Source: Roseiarcus fermentans | GTDB taxonomy: Bacteria > Pseudomonadota > Alphaproteobacteria > Rhizobiales > Beijerinckiaceae | Direction: 5' to 3' | Length of the DNA: 64,000 nucleotides | Assembly: GCF_003315135.1 (NCBI RefSeq) | Contig: NZ_QNRK01000016.1 | Span: forward strand, 62,001 to 126,000 | In this document: piece by piece, positions 28,108 through 36,882 of the stretch | How the letters are laid out: each line of letters begins with the position of its first letter | Position numbering within the stretch: position 1 is the stretch's first letter | Made by a program: the position numbers and the translations under genes | Notes under the pieces: generated by a model | Database searches by the model: none | Told to the model about the DNA's origin: nothing | Seen by the model: only the letters and a program-made list of their open reading frames with translations

Positions 28108-28670
28108 GTCAGCATCTCCAGCGCGCGTTCGATCGGCACGACTCGCCCGATGTAGCGGTCGATGTCCTCGAGCGAGGCTGCGGCGAGATGCGGGCGGTTC
28201 GAGTTGGTGGCCTCGCGCGGCACCACCACGTCGAAGCCGTTGGCGAAAGCGTCCTGCGCCGTCGCGCGGATGCAAACGTTTGTTTTCACGCCGGCGACGA
28301 TCACGCGCTCGATCGCCTGCTCATGCAAGAAAAGCGCGAGATCGGTGGCGAAGAAGGCGCTGAAGCGCCGTTTGCGGCAGATGATCTCTACCTCGCCCCT
28401 CGGCTCGAACCCGGCGAAGAAATCCGCGTCCCGGTCGCCGATGACATGGTGCCGGGGCAGCTTCCGCCACTCGTAGTCGTCGAACCCCGGGTAATGCTGC
28501 TCGACGGCATGGACGACGATGCGCCCCGCCGCGCGCGCCTTGGCCAGCAGCGCCCGGAGCGGCCCGAGCGTCTCGGCGGCGGCCGGATAGAAATTCGGCA
28601 TGCCCTCCAGAAAGAAGGAGTTGGTCACGTCGACGAGAACGAGCGCGGTTGCAGGTTCGGACCCGGTCAT
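28104..28670 (-). CDS. Isochorismatase-family cysteine hydrolase
   Basis: 188 residues with the complete catalytic triad: Asp14 (LVDVTNSF), Lys100 (CRKRRFSAF) and Cys133 (GVKTNVCIRAT, including the cis-peptide Val-Lys). The family hydrolyses amides or carbamoyl groups (nicotinamide, N-carbamoyl compounds, ureidoacrylate). In a nucleoside operon, deamidation of a released base or a ring-opening product is plausible. Start and stop overlap both neighbours by 4 bases. Confidence 0.85.
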   Translation of the reverse strand: MTGSEPATALVLVDVTNSFFLEGMPNFYPAAAETLGPLRALLAKARAAGRIVVHAVEQHYPGFDDYEWRKLPRHHVIGDRDADFFAGFEPRGEVEIICRKRRFSAFFATDLALFLHEQAIERVIVAGVKTNVCIRATAQDAFANGFDVVVPREATNSNRPHLAAASLEDIDRYIGRVVPIERALEMLT

Positions 28671-29569
28671 CCCATCCTTCCCGAGCGTTCGGCGCGGCGG
28701 TCGGCGAGGCCGAGACCGGTCAGCACCGCAATGACGATGGCGTAGGGCAGCGCCTGCAGGAGCTCGGCGGGAATCCAATGACCCTGCAGCCGGATCTGGG
28801 CCGCGTCGAACCCGCCGAACAGCAGGGCGCCGAGCGCCGTGCGCCAGGGCGAGGATCGCCCGAAATAGAACGCGGCCAGGGCGATGAAGCCCCGCCCGCC
28901 GGAAATGCCCTCGTTGAAGAGCCCCACCACGCCGATGGAGAGATGCGCCCCCGCGAGCCCGGCGAGCGCGCCGGCGAAGACCGTGGAGGCGTCGCGAATC
29001 GTGAGCGGCGCAAGGCCGACCGCCCGCACCGTCGCTTCCGCCGCGCCGGTCGCCCTCAGGCGCAGGCCCCAGCGGGTGCGCCGGAGCGCGAAGGCCGTCG
29101 CGGGGACGAGCGCCCAGGCGAGCCACGTCAGCGCGTCCTGCCCCGAGACGATCGCGCCGAGAACGGGCGCCGCGTGGAGGGCGGGAATGTCGATCGGCGG
29201 CAGCATCGCGACGCCGGCCGGATTGTAGGTGCCCGACACGCCGTAAACGCTTTTCAGGAAGAACCGCACCAGGCCCGCCGTCGCCACGCTGAAGCCCAGT
29301 CCGACGATGATCTCGTTCGCCGAGAGCCGCGTAATGACGAGCGACATGAGGAGGCCGAGAACGGCGCCGGTCACGAGCGCCGCCAGGATGGCGAGTCCTG
29401 CGCTGCCCGTCTGCGCTGAAACCATCACCGCGATCAGCGCGCCGCCGAGCATCATCGACTCGAGGCCGATGTTGACGATCCCGCCGATCCTGTTGACGAG
29501 GCCGCCGATCGCGGCGAGCAGGATCGGCGTCGTCATGACGATCGCGGCGTGGAGGAACGCGTCGATCAT
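28667..29569 (-). CDS. ABC transporter permease (NupQ/YufQ type)
   Basis: 300 residues, about eight to nine hydrophobic helices, with GGLVNRIGGIVNIGLESMM near the N terminus, typical of the second permease of BMP-dependent nucleoside importers. It pairs with the longer permease encoded immediately upstream (ATGA overlap at 29566-29569). The C-terminal RRAERSGRMG is cytoplasmic. Confidence 0.87.
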   Translation of the reverse strand: MIDAFLHAAIVMTTPILLAAIGGLVNRIGGIVNIGLESMMLGGALIAVMVSAQTGSAGLAILAALVTGAVLGLLMSLVITRLSANEIIVGLGFSVATAGLVRFFLKSVYGVSGTYNPAGVAMLPPIDIPALHAAPVLGAIVSGQDALTWLAWALVPATAFALRRTRWGLRLRATGAAEATVRAVGLAPLTIRDASTVFAGALAGLAGAHLSIGVVGLFNEGISGGRGFIALAAFYFGRSSPWRTALGALLFGGFDAAQIRLQGHWIPAELLQALPYAIVIAVLTGLGLADRRAERSGRMG

Positions 29570-30597
29570 CCCGCCCTCCGCCACAGCCGTCCGAGCTTGG
29601 CGGTCGCGAAGACCATCACGGCGCCTTGCAAAATCTGGACAATTTCGATCGGCACGTTGCTGAACAGCTGGATGCTGGCGCCCGCCGACGAGAGCGCGCC
29701 GAACAGGATCGACGCGACGATCACGCCGAGCGCCGAATTGCGCGCCAGAAGCGCGATCGCGATCCCGGTGAACCCGTAGCCCGGCGAGAAGCCGCCGACG
29801 AAACGGTGCACGAGGCCGAGCGCATGAATGGCGCCGGCGAGCCCCCCGACCGCGCCCGAGACGACCATCGTCGCGACCAGGACCCGCTCTGGTTCGATCC
29901 CCACCGCCCGTGCGAAGCGCGGGTTGGTTCCGACCAGCCGTGACCGGAAGCCGCCGACGGTGAACCGGCCCCATACGCCATAGGCGATCACCAGGGCGAG
30001 GCTGATCGCGAATCCGAGATGCAGCGTGGTCGGCGGGAGAAGGCGCGGCAGGGTCGCGTTCAGCGCGATCGCGGGGGTGGCCGAATTGGCGGAGCCGCGC
30101 GCCAGCAAGGGTCCATTGACCAGCCAGCTCGTGATCCCGACCGCGATGAAATTGAGCATCAGCGTCGTCACCACCTCGTCCACCCCGAGCCGGGCGCGCA
30201 GGAGGCCGGGTCCGAGGAGCCACAGACCGCCGATCAGCGCCGCCGCGCCGAGGCCCGCGCCGAGGACCAGCGCCGAAGGCCAGGACGGCGCCGAAAAGCC
30301 GATCACGGCCGCCGTGAGGCCGCCGAGGTAAAAGCATCCCTCCGCCCCGACATTGAAGACGCCGGATCGGAAGGCGATCGCCGCCGCCAGCCCGGTCAGC
30401 AACAGGGGCGTGGACGCCGTGAGCGTGGCCGCGATCCGTCGCTCGCCGCCAAATCCTTCCTCGATCATCAGGCGATAGACGCTCAGCGGCTCGAAGCCGG
30501 CGGCGAAAAGAACGACGGCGCCGATCGCGAGGGCGAACACGAACGGCGCCGCCGCACCGAGCCCGTCGGCGACGCGGGGACGAAGCGCGCGCATCAT
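29566..30597 (-). CDS. ABC transporter permease (NupP/YufP type)
   Basis: 343 residues with about eight to nine hydrophobic helices and the family segment FRSGVFNVGAEGCFYLGG. It is the first permease of a nucleoside-type ABC importer. ATG 30597 is chosen because it overlaps the ATPase stop (ATGA); an adjacent ATG at 30594 is nearly equivalent. Confidence 0.87.
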   Translation of the reverse strand: MMRALRPRVADGLGAAAPFVFALAIGAVVLFAAGFEPLSVYRLMIEEGFGGERRIAATLTASTPLLLTGLAAAIAFRSGVFNVGAEGCFYLGGLTAAVIGFSAPSWPSALVLGAGLGAAALIGGLWLLGPGLLRARLGVDEVVTTLMLNFIAVGITSWLVNGPLLARGSANSATPAIALNATLPRLLPPTTLHLGFAISLALVIAYGVWGRFTVGGFRSRLVGTNPRFARAVGIEPERVLVATMVVSGAVGGLAGAIHALGLVHRFVGGFSPGYGFTGIAIALLARNSALGVIVASILFGALSSAGASIQLFSNVPIEIVQILQGAVMVFATAKLGRLWRRAG

Positions 30598-32132
30598 GCC
30601 GCGGCTCTTCGTCCGAGCATCAGACGCCCGACGGTCTCTACCCCAGCCTCGGAGCGGCTCAATTCGCCCGAGATCCGTCCGTTGAACAGGCACAGGATCC
30701 GGTCGGACAGCGCGAGCAGCTCATCGAGCGATTCCGAGACCAGAAGCACGGCGCCGCCGCGGTCGCGGAAATCTGCGATCAGGTTGTGAATGAAGGCCGT
30801 CCCGGCGATGTCGACGCCGCGCGTCGGCTGGGAGACGACGAGCAGCCTGGGCGCGCGGGACAGTTCGCGGGCGATCGCCAGCCGCTGCTGGTTGCCCCCC
30901 GACAGGCTGCTCGCCGGATCGTCGACCGAGCCGTAGCGCACCGAGAGCCCCGCCAGACCCCGCGCGGCCGCGGCGCGGATGTTGGCGGGGCGAAGAAAAC
31001 CAAGGCGCGAGAAGGCAGTGTCGCGCTCGCGTCCGGCGATGAAGTTGTCGGCGAGAGACGCCGTGAGGCAGAGGCCCTCGTGCGCGCGGTCGGCGCTGAC
31101 ATAGCCGACGCCGGCGGCGCGGAAGCGGGCTGTCGAAGCCCCCGCGAGGTCCTCGCCGCCGAGGCGGATCGAGCCTGCGGCCGGCGCCAGAATCCCGGCC
31201 GCGCAGGCGACGAGCTCGTCCTGCCCGTTGCCGCCGACCGCCGCCACGCCGACGATCTCGCCGGCGCGAATGTCGAGGTCGACCGGCCCGAGGCGCTCGA
31301 AGCCCAGTGGGTCTCGCGCCGCCAGGGCGCGCGCGGAAAACAGCGGCGTCCCGCTCGGCCGCTCACGCGATTCGATCAACAGCGCCGGGGCGTGGTCGCC
31401 GACCATGGCGCGCGCGAGCGCGTCGACGTTGGTGTCGGAGGCGGTGGTGCGCGCGACGACCCGGCCGGCGCGCATGACGGTGATGGCGTCCGAGCACTTC
31501 ATCACTTCGTCGAGCTTGTGGCTGATGAACAGAATGGTTCGCCCCTCGTCCCTCAGCTTGCCCATGAGCTTCAGCAGCTCGACGATCTGGGCGGGCGCGA
31601 GCACCGCGGTCGGCTCGTCGAGGATCAGCACGTCGGCGCCGCGATAGAGCAGGCGGAGAATCTCGAGGATCTGGCGCACGTGGATCGGGGCGTCCGCCGC
31701 CTTCAGGCGCCAATCGATCGCGGCGCCGGCGAGCGCGGCGAGATTGCCCGCCTCCTCTTCCGCCTTTCGCCAGTCGATCAGGCCCGCCGCGCCCACCGGC
31801 TCGCGCGCGAGGATCAGGTTTTCGAGCAGGCTCAGAGGCGGCGCCAGCATGAATTCCTGATGGACCATGCCGACGCCCCGCGCGAAGGCGTCGGCCGGGC
31901 CGCTGAGGCGCACCGGCTCGTCGTTGAGCACGACCGTCCCCGCGTCGGGAAAATCGACGCCCTGCAGGATGCGCATGAGCGTCGACTTGCCGGCGCCGTT
32001 GCCGCCGACGATGGAATGGATCGTGCCGGGCGCGACCGAGAGATCGATCGCGTCGTTGGCGACCAGCGCGCCGTAGCGGCGCGTGAGCGCGCGCGCGCCG
32101 ATACGAACCGCGACGGCGGGAGCCGGGGTCAC
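30594..32132 (-). CDS. ABC transporter ATP-binding protein, tandem (NupO/YufO type)
   Basis: 512 residues, two ABC domains. The first has a good Walker A (GGNGAGKST, about 43-51) and Walker B (LILDEPTAVL), but its signature region reads APIHVRQILEI instead of a LSVGE/LSGG-like form. The second has a complete SSLSGGNQQRLAIARE signature, while its Walker A is eroded to GGNGQDEL. This leaves one complete composite ATP site, as often found in sugar/nucleoside importers. Start GTG 32132, with a poor ribosome-binding site 22 bases after the BMP gene. Confidence 0.87.
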   Translation of the reverse strand: MTPAPAVAVRIGARALTRRYGALVANDAIDLSVAPGTIHSIVGGNGAGKSTLMRILQGVDFPDAGTVVLNDEPVRLSGPADAFARGVGMVHQEFMLAPPLSLLENLILAREPVGAAGLIDWRKAEEEAGNLAALAGAAIDWRLKAADAPIHVRQILEILRLLYRGADVLILDEPTAVLAPAQIVELLKLMGKLRDEGRTILFISHKLDEVMKCSDAITVMRAGRVVARTTASDTNVDALARAMVGDHAPALLIESRERPSGTPLFSARALAARDPLGFERLGPVDLDIRAGEIVGVAAVGGNGQDELVACAAGILAPAAGSIRLGGEDLAGASTARFRAAGVGYVSADRAHEGLCLTASLADNFIAGRERDTAFSRLGFLRPANIRAAAARGLAGLSVRYGSVDDPASSLSGGNQQRLAIARELSRAPRLLVVSQPTRGVDIAGTAFIHNLIADFRDRGGAVLLVSESLDELLALSDRILCLFNGRISGELSRSEAGVETVGRLMLGRRAAA

Positions 32133-32154
32133 GGGAGAACGCGTCCGTCTCGCG

Positions 32155-33186
32155 TCACTTGAAGAAGGGCGGGTAGCCCTGATCCACGGCGTTCCAGACC
32201 TTGATCTCGCCCGACAGGATCTTCGTCTTGAGGTCGTCGACCTTGGCGAGGGTCGCGGCCGGAATCTTGTCCTTGGTATGCGACATCGGGGACAGGCCGA
32301 CGCCGTTCTGCGCGAGGCCGAGCGTCACCGTCTTGCCGCCGGGGAAGGCGTGGCCGGCGTAGTCCTTCATCACCGTCTCGACCGCGACGTCGGTGCGCTT
32401 GATCATGCTCGTGAGCACCGCGCCGGGCGCGACGCCGTCCTGATCGGTATCGACGCCGATGGCGAACTTGCCGGCGTCCTTCGCCGCCTGAATGACGCCG
32501 AGGCCCGTGCCGCCCGCGACCTGGTAGACCACGTTGGCGCCGCCGTCGAACATCGCCTTGGCCATCTGCAGGCCCAGGGCCGGATCGCCGAAATTGTTCG
32601 AATAGGCGACCTTCACCTCGACATTCGGATCGACGGCGCGCGCCCCCTCGATGTAGCCGACGATGAACTTGTCGATGCCGACGGATTTCGTGCCGCCGAT
32701 GACGCCGATCACCGGTTTGCCGCTCATGCCCTTGATCGAGGCGTCCTTGGCGACGAGGGTGGCGAGGGCGCCGGCGAGATAGGAGCCCTCCTGTTCCTGG
32801 AACAGGATCGAGGCGACGTTCGCGCCCGGCTTCACCTGGTTGAGGATCACGTAATCGGTATCGGGATAATCCTTCGCGACGGCGGCCAGCGGGTCGCCAT
32901 GCGAATATTCGAGATCGACCACGAGACCGAAGCCGGCGTCGGAAGCGCGCCTCAGGATGTCGGCGGCCTGCGCGACGACATCCTTCGATTCGACGGCCTT
33001 GCCCTCGAGCTTGTCCTGGGCGAGCGCCTTCTTGAAACCCGAATAGGCGAGGTCATTGTAGGATTGATCGCCGAGGCCGCCCTGGGCGATGATCAGGGCG
33101 ACCGGCTTTTCAGCGGCCCCGGCCGGGAGGATTGCGAGGCCCAATGCGAGGGCCGAGAGAGCGCTGATCATTCGAATTCGAAGCAT
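32155..33186 (-). CDS. BMP-family substrate-binding protein of a nucleoside ABC importer
   Basis: 343 residues. An N-terminal signal peptide (MLRIRMISALSALALGLAIL, cleavage near AGA-AE at about 24-25) has no lipobox cysteine, so a soluble periplasmic protein is expected. GGLGDQSYNDLAYSGFKKA, NQVKPGANVASILFQEQEGS and GGTKSVGIDKF match the BMP/PnrA family, which bind purine or pyrimidine nucleosides. AAAGGAGACAGGCC precedes the start. It feeds the permeases downstream. Its first 77 bases overlap the end of the gntR gene. Confidence 0.9.
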   Translation of the reverse strand: MLRIRMISALSALALGLAILPAGAAEKPVALIIAQGGLGDQSYNDLAYSGFKKALAQDKLEGKAVESKDVVAQAADILRRASDAGFGLVVDLEYSHGDPLAAVAKDYPDTDYVILNQVKPGANVASILFQEQEGSYLAGALATLVAKDASIKGMSGKPVIGVIGGTKSVGIDKFIVGYIEGARAVDPNVEVKVAYSNNFGDPALGLQMAKAMFDGGANVVYQVAGGTGLGVIQAAKDAGKFAIGVDTDQDGVAPGAVLTSMIKRTDVAVETVMKDYAGHAFPGGKTVTLGLAQNGVGLSPMSHTKDKIPAATLAKVDDLKTKILSGEIKVWNAVDQGYPPFFK

Positions 33187-33970
33187 GGCCTGTCTCCTTT
33201 GGCTGGGTAAGACGCGCGTCCGCCGCGACGCTGCGCCGGATTTCGGTTTCGTAGGCGTAGCTGCGTGCGTCGTAGACCGTGTCGTCCACGTCGATCAGCG
33301 AGCCGTCGGCGGCGTAGGTCTCGCGCCGGACGGTGACGACGACTCGGTCGCGGTCGAGCTCGAGCAGGCGCGCCTCCTTCAACGTGGCGCGACGCGCCTG
33401 CATGGTCTCGACCCCGCGATCCATCACGAGCCCCGCCTCGCGGAACAGGCGATAGAGCGAGAAGCGCGGGTCGGCGGCGATCGCCTTCGTCAGGCCGATC
33501 CGCTCGACGAGCGAAGCCTCCAGCACCGAATGATGAATCGCCGTCGGCGCTCCGTCGACGAGGCGTAGCCGGTCGAGCCCGATCAGCGCTGCGCCCGGAC
33601 GGTAGGGGAAGCAGGCATCGGAAGCCTCGAGAGGGCCGAAGCGGAGCAGGCGATGGGAAGCCGAGCGACCCTGCGCCGCTATCGCCTCGGTGAAGCTCGC
33701 GAGATAGGTCGGCGCGCGCTTGAGCCGCGGCGGCGCGACGAACGTGCCGAGCCCCTGGCGGCGGGTGAACAGGCCCTCGTCCACCAAGATCTCGATGGCG
33801 CGCGTCACCGTGAAGCGGCTCACTCCGAACTGTCGGGCGAGCTGCGGTTCGCTGTCGATCCGCGCGCCCGGCTTCCGCCCCGCCGCGTCCGCCCGCAGCC
33901 AGTCGACGAGCTGGAGGTAGAGCGGGCGCCCGGAAGGCGCGGCGGGGTCGATTCTGACGGCGTCCGCCAT
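33110..33970 (-). CDS. GntR family regulator, HutC/UTRA subfamily
   Basis: 286 residues. A winged helix-turn-helix (about 15-80: PLYLQLVDWLRADAAG, EPQLARQFGVSRFTVTRAIE) precedes a UTRA effector domain (about 95-245). ATG 33970 is directly followed upstream by a 9-base inverted repeat. About 38 residues after the normal UTRA end (from SVAADARL) run in a different frame over the start of the BMP gene, suggesting an extended C terminus after stop-codon loss. It probably represses the ten-gene operon and responds to a nucleoside or sugar phosphate. Confidence 0.86.
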   Translation of the reverse strand: MADAVRIDPAAPSGRPLYLQLVDWLRADAAGRKPGARIDSEPQLARQFGVSRFTVTRAIEILVDEGLFTRRQGLGTFVAPPRLKRAPTYLASFTEAIAAQGRSASHRLLRFGPLEASDACFPYRPGAALIGLDRLRLVDGAPTAIHHSVLEASLVERIGLTKAIAADPRFSLYRLFREAGLVMDRGVETMQARRATLKEARLLELDRDRVVVTVRRETYAADGSLIDVDDTVYDARSYAYETEIRRSVAADARLTQPKETGHASNSNDQRSLGPRIGPRNPPGRGR

Positions 33971-33973
33971 GTG

Positions 33974-33999
33974 TGTCCAGTCATGCGGTTGACTGGACA
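33974..33999. promoter_or_regulatory. Operator dyad upstream of the nucleoside operon regulator
   Basis: TGTCCAGTC (33974-33982) and GACTGGACA (33991-33999) are perfect 9-base arms with 8 bases between. Each arm lies in a 12-mer near TTGTCCAGTCAA, itself close to the TTGTCTAGACAA form bound by HutC-type GntR proteins. It stands 3 bases before the regulator's start, so autorepression of the whole operon is likely. Confidence 0.6.
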
Positions 34000-34345
34000 A
34001 GTATGGCGCGGGCCCGGCGGCGGCGCAAGTCCGTATGTTGTGCGCGAGGCGCCTGCGACGCGGGCGCCTGTTCAAAAAGACCCGCTGGCGCCCGCCTCGG
34101 AATCCCGGGACCTCGGGTCCCGCATTCTTGCAGAGATCATCGCCGCCGGCTCAGCATAGCGGCGCCGCGCCCGGCGCTCAGTCCCGGGTGCTGGAGGCTA
34201 TTGAAGCCGATTGGAAGACCCGGCCGCGACGGCGTTTTCCCGCCGGTTCGGGCGCGACAACCAAGAGGGCGAGTGACCGCGTAACGGGCCTCGTCGCAAG
34301 GGCAAAGACGATCAGCTTGCGGCGTTTGTCAAACGATTCGACATC
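34000..34345. other. Intergenic stretch between the gntR operator and tRNA-Leu
   Basis: About 345 GC-rich bases without a supportable gene. The small palindrome CGTTTG-T-CAAACG (about 34322-34334) lies just downstream of the tRNA in the minus direction, without a T-run; nothing else was recognised. Confidence 0.45.
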
Positions 34346-34432
34346 GTGGTGCGGACGGCGGGGATCGAACCCGCACGGCTTTTGGCCGAGGGATTTTAAG
34401 TCCCTTGCGTCTACCGGTTTCGCCACGTCCGC
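34346..34432 (-). tRNA. tRNA-Leu (anticodon UAA)
   Basis: Read on the minus strand, the acceptor stem GCGGACG/CGTCCGC, anticodon stem AGGGA/TCCCT with loop CTTAAAA (anticodon TAA), long variable arm CGGCCAAAAGCCG and T-stem GCGGG/CCCGC with TTCGATC all fit a class II leucine tRNA. CCA is encoded. It reads UUA codons, rare in this GC-rich genome. Confidence 0.97.
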
Positions 34433-34455
34433 ATGCGCAGCGATCCATGTCACAG

Positions 34456-34485
34456 CCGCCGCCCCGACGCAAAGCCGGGCGGCGG
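34456..34485 (-). terminator. GC stem-loop after gpt
   Basis: CCGCCGCCC (34456-34464) and GGGCGGCGG (34477-34485) pair perfectly across a 12-base loop, between the gpt stop and the tRNA. No T-run follows on the minus strand, so it is a pausing or RNA-end structure rather than a proven intrinsic terminator. Confidence 0.3.
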
Positions 34486-34494
34486 GACGGCGCC

Positions 34495-34992
34495 TTACGC
34501 CCCGTCCTTGGCGATCGGCGGCTGGAAGGCGAGGCCCATGTCCCAAGGGAAATAGATCCAGGTGTCCTGTGACACTTCGGTGATGAAGGTGTCGACCAGC
34601 GGTCGCCCGAGCGGCTTGGCGTACACCGTGGCGAAATGCGCCTTCGGCAGCATCTCGCGCACGATTCTGGCGGTCGCGCCGGTGTCGACGAGGTCGTCGA
34701 CGATCAGGATCCTGGCGCCCGAATCGAGCTTGGCCACCTCGGGCGCGATCGCCTTGAGGATCTTCAGGCCGCCCTGGGTCTTGTAGTCGTGGTAGGAGGC
34801 GATGCTGACCGTCTCGATCACCCGCACGTCGAGCTCGCGCGCCACGATCGCCGCCGGCACCAGGCCTCCCCTGGTGATCGCCACCAGCGCGTCGAACGGA
34901 CCGGACGAGGCCAGCCGCCAGGCGAGCGCGCGCGCGTCGCGGTGGAACTGGTCCCACGAGACCGGAAAAGCCTTGTCGCGGGGGGAGGACAT
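34495..34992 (-). CDS. gpt: Xanthine-guanine phosphoribosyltransferase
   Basis: 165 residues, the length of Gpt. The PRPP-binding loop [13 protein letters not shown] (95-107) and the C-terminal [15 protein letters not shown] are characteristic. It salvages xanthine and guanine to XMP and GMP with PRPP. Minus strand, upstream of the tRNA-Leu gene. It has a functional tie to the nucleoside operon (base salvage), but is separated by the tRNA and a dyad, so it is likely its own unit. Confidence 0.92.
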   Translation of the reverse strand: MSSPRDKAFPVSWDQFHRDARALAWRLASSGPFDALVAITRGGLVPAAIVARELDVRVIETVSIASYHDYKTQGGLKILKAIAPEVAKLDSGARILIVDDLVDTGATARIVREMLPKAHFATVYAKPLGRPLVDTFITEVSQDTWIYFPWDMGLAFQPPIAKDGA

Positions 34993-35093
34993 GGGACGCG
35001 GCTCCTTGGCTCGAAACGGGGCCCCTCATAGCAAGCGGGCGGCGCCGGCGCGAGACGGGGGCGCGGCCGTCAACAGCTTTCGGCGAAGGTCAT

Positions 35094-35155
35094 CACCACC
35101 AAGGACACCAAGAAACACCAAGGCTCTCTTCGTGTTTCTTCGTGTCTTTGTGGTG
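35094..35155. repeat. Long imperfect inverted repeat (CACCA..AAGACAC type)
   Basis: The left arm 35094-35122 (CACCACCAAGGACACC...) and right arm 35128-35155 (...TTCGTGTCTTTGTGGTG) pair over about 28 bases with a few mismatches and a 5-base loop. It lies between the MoCF-domain gene and gpt. This looks like a dispersed intergenic palindromic element; a degenerate half copy is near 39010. Confidence 0.7.
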
Positions 35156-35162
35156 AAACCCC

Positions 35163-35915
35163 TCACAGCGGCTTGCCGTCGCCGCGGATCGCCTCGAGCA
35201 TCGCCTCGACCGCCGCCTTCGCCGCCTTCACCGCCGCCGCGTCCTTGCCGCGCACCACGATCTGGTTCATGAACCGCCCGTCCTTGAACGAGGGATAGGA
35301 GCCGATCGACACGGCCGGGTTGGCCTCGGCGATGCGGCCGAGCGCGTCGCCGTAGAGCCCCTCGGGCGCCGCGCCGGCCTCGATCGGCTCGACCTGCATG
35401 ATCGCGCCGGTGCGCATCTCCCGCGCCGCCCCGTCCAGCATCGCCTGCATCACCGACGGCACGCCGGCGAGCACGAACACGTTGCCGATCCGGAACCCGG
35501 GCGCCCGCGAGATCGGGTTGTCGACCAGCGCCGACCCTTCCGGCATCCGCGCCATGCGCCGGCGCGCCGGCGTCAGGTCGGCCTCCGCGTAGCGCTCGAG
35601 CATGATGGCGAGGGCGCGCGGGTCCTCGATCACCGGCACGCCGAAGGCGCGGCCGACCGCGTCGGCGGTGATGTCGTCGTGGGTCGGGCCGATGCCGCCG
35701 GTGGTGACGACGTAATCGTAGCGGGCGCGCAGCGCGTTCAGCGCGGCCACGATCTCCTCCTCGACGTCGGGCACCACCCGCGCCTCCTTGAGGTCGACGC
35801 CGATCTTGCCGAGATATTCGGCAATGTAGCCGATGTTCCTGTCTTTGGTCCGGCCGGACAGGATCTCATCGCCGATCACCAGGACGGCGGCGGTCACGGT
35901 CGTGGGTGCGGACAT
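35163..35915 (-). CDS. MoCF-domain protein (CinA N-terminal/competence-damage type)
   Basis: 250 residues: a molybdopterin-binding fold with [31 protein letters not shown] and [10 protein letters not shown], as in the N-terminal half of CinA or stand-alone relatives with pyrophosphatase activity. The nicotinamide-deamidase half of full CinA is absent. The start at 35915 is preceded by AGGAGAAGGAAAG. Divergent to map. Exact substrate unknown (ADP-ribose or an NMN-related nucleotide are family precedents). Confidence 0.85.
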   Translation of the reverse strand: MSAPTTVTAAVLVIGDEILSGRTKDRNIGYIAEYLGKIGVDLKEARVVPDVEEEIVAALNALRARYDYVVTTGGIGPTHDDITADAVGRAFGVPVIEDPRALAIMLERYAEADLTPARRRMARMPEGSALVDNPISRAPGFRIGNVFVLAGVPSVMQAMLDGAAREMRTGAIMQVEPIEAGAAPEGLYGDALGRIAEANPAVSIGSYPSFKDGRFMNQIVVRGKDAAAVKAAKAAVEAMLEAIRGDGKPL

Positions 35916-36048
35916 GTCTTTCCTTCTCCTGGGCCCGGCGGCGCCGTCCCGGACTTTCCCGGCGGGAAAGCGCCTCTTCCGACTTGTCTGAAGCGCCCGG
36001 GAAAGCATATTTGTAGCGGCGGACGGGACAAGCGGCAAAGGAACTCTG

Positions 36049-36882
36049 GTGACGACTTCCACGATTTTTGTTCCGGCGGCGGAGAAGCCCGCCCGGCGCA
36101 GCGGACAAATCCGCATCCATGGACCCGAGGACTTCGAGGGCATGCGCAAGGCGGGCCGGCTCACCGCCGAGGCGCTCGACCTGATCGGTCCGCTGGTCAA
36201 GCCCGGCGTCACCACCAACGCCCTCGACACATTCGTGTTCGAATTCGCCCGCGACCACGGCGCCTATCCGGCCCCGCTCAACTACCGCGGCTACCGCAAG
36301 TCGATCTGCACCTCGATCAATCACGTCGTCTGTCACGGCCAGCCCGACGACAAGCCGCTGCGCGACGGCGACATCCTGAACATCGACGTCACCTTCATCG
36401 TCGACGGCTGGCACGGCGACGCGAGCCGCATGTTCGCCGCCGGCGAACCGCCGCGGCGGGCGCAGCGCCTGCTGGACGTCACTTACGAGGCGCTGATGCG
36501 CGGCGTCGCCGCCGTCAAGCCCGGCGCGACCACCGGCGACATCGGCCACGCCATCCAGGTTTACGCCGAGAGCGAGCGCTGTTCGGTGGTGCGCGACTTC
36601 TGCGGCCACGGCCTCGGGCGCCTGTTCCACGACGAGCCGAACATCCTGCACGTCGGCCGCAAGGGGGAAGGCGCGCCGCTGAAGCCCGGCATGTTCTTCA
36701 CCGTCGAGCCGATGATCAACCTCGGCGGCTACGGGGTGAAGATCCTGTCGGACGGCTGGACGGCGGTGACGCGCGACCGCTCGCTGTCGGCGCAATACGA
36801 GCACACCATCGGCGTGACCGAGACCGGCTGCGAGATCTTCACGCTGTCGCCGACCGGCGCCGACCGCGCGCCGCTCGGATGA
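36049..36882 (+). CDS. map: Methionine aminopeptidase, type I
   Basis: 277 residues with every metal ligand in place: Asp113, Asp124, His187, Glu220, Glu251, plus His96 in VCHG, each 16 residues beyond the E. coli numbering. It removes the initiator methionine from new proteins. Start GTG 36049, with AAAGGAACT before it; the extra N-terminal residues ([14 protein letters not shown]) are a normal alphaproteobacterial extension. The stop overlaps radC (ATGA at 36879). Confidence 0.95.
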   Translation: MTTSTIFVPAAEKPARRSGQIRIHGPEDFEGMRKAGRLTAEALDLIGPLVKPGVTTNALDTFVFEFARDHGAYPAPLNYRGYRKSICTSINHVVCHGQPDDKPLRDGDILNIDVTFIVDGWHGDASRMFAAGEPPRRAQRLLDVTYEALMRGVAAVKPGATTGDIGHAIQVYAESERCSVVRDFCGHGLGRLFHDEPNILHVGRKGEGAPLKPGMFFTVEPMINLGGYGVKILSDGWTAVTRDRSLSAQYEHTIGVTETGCEIFTLSPTGADRAPLG

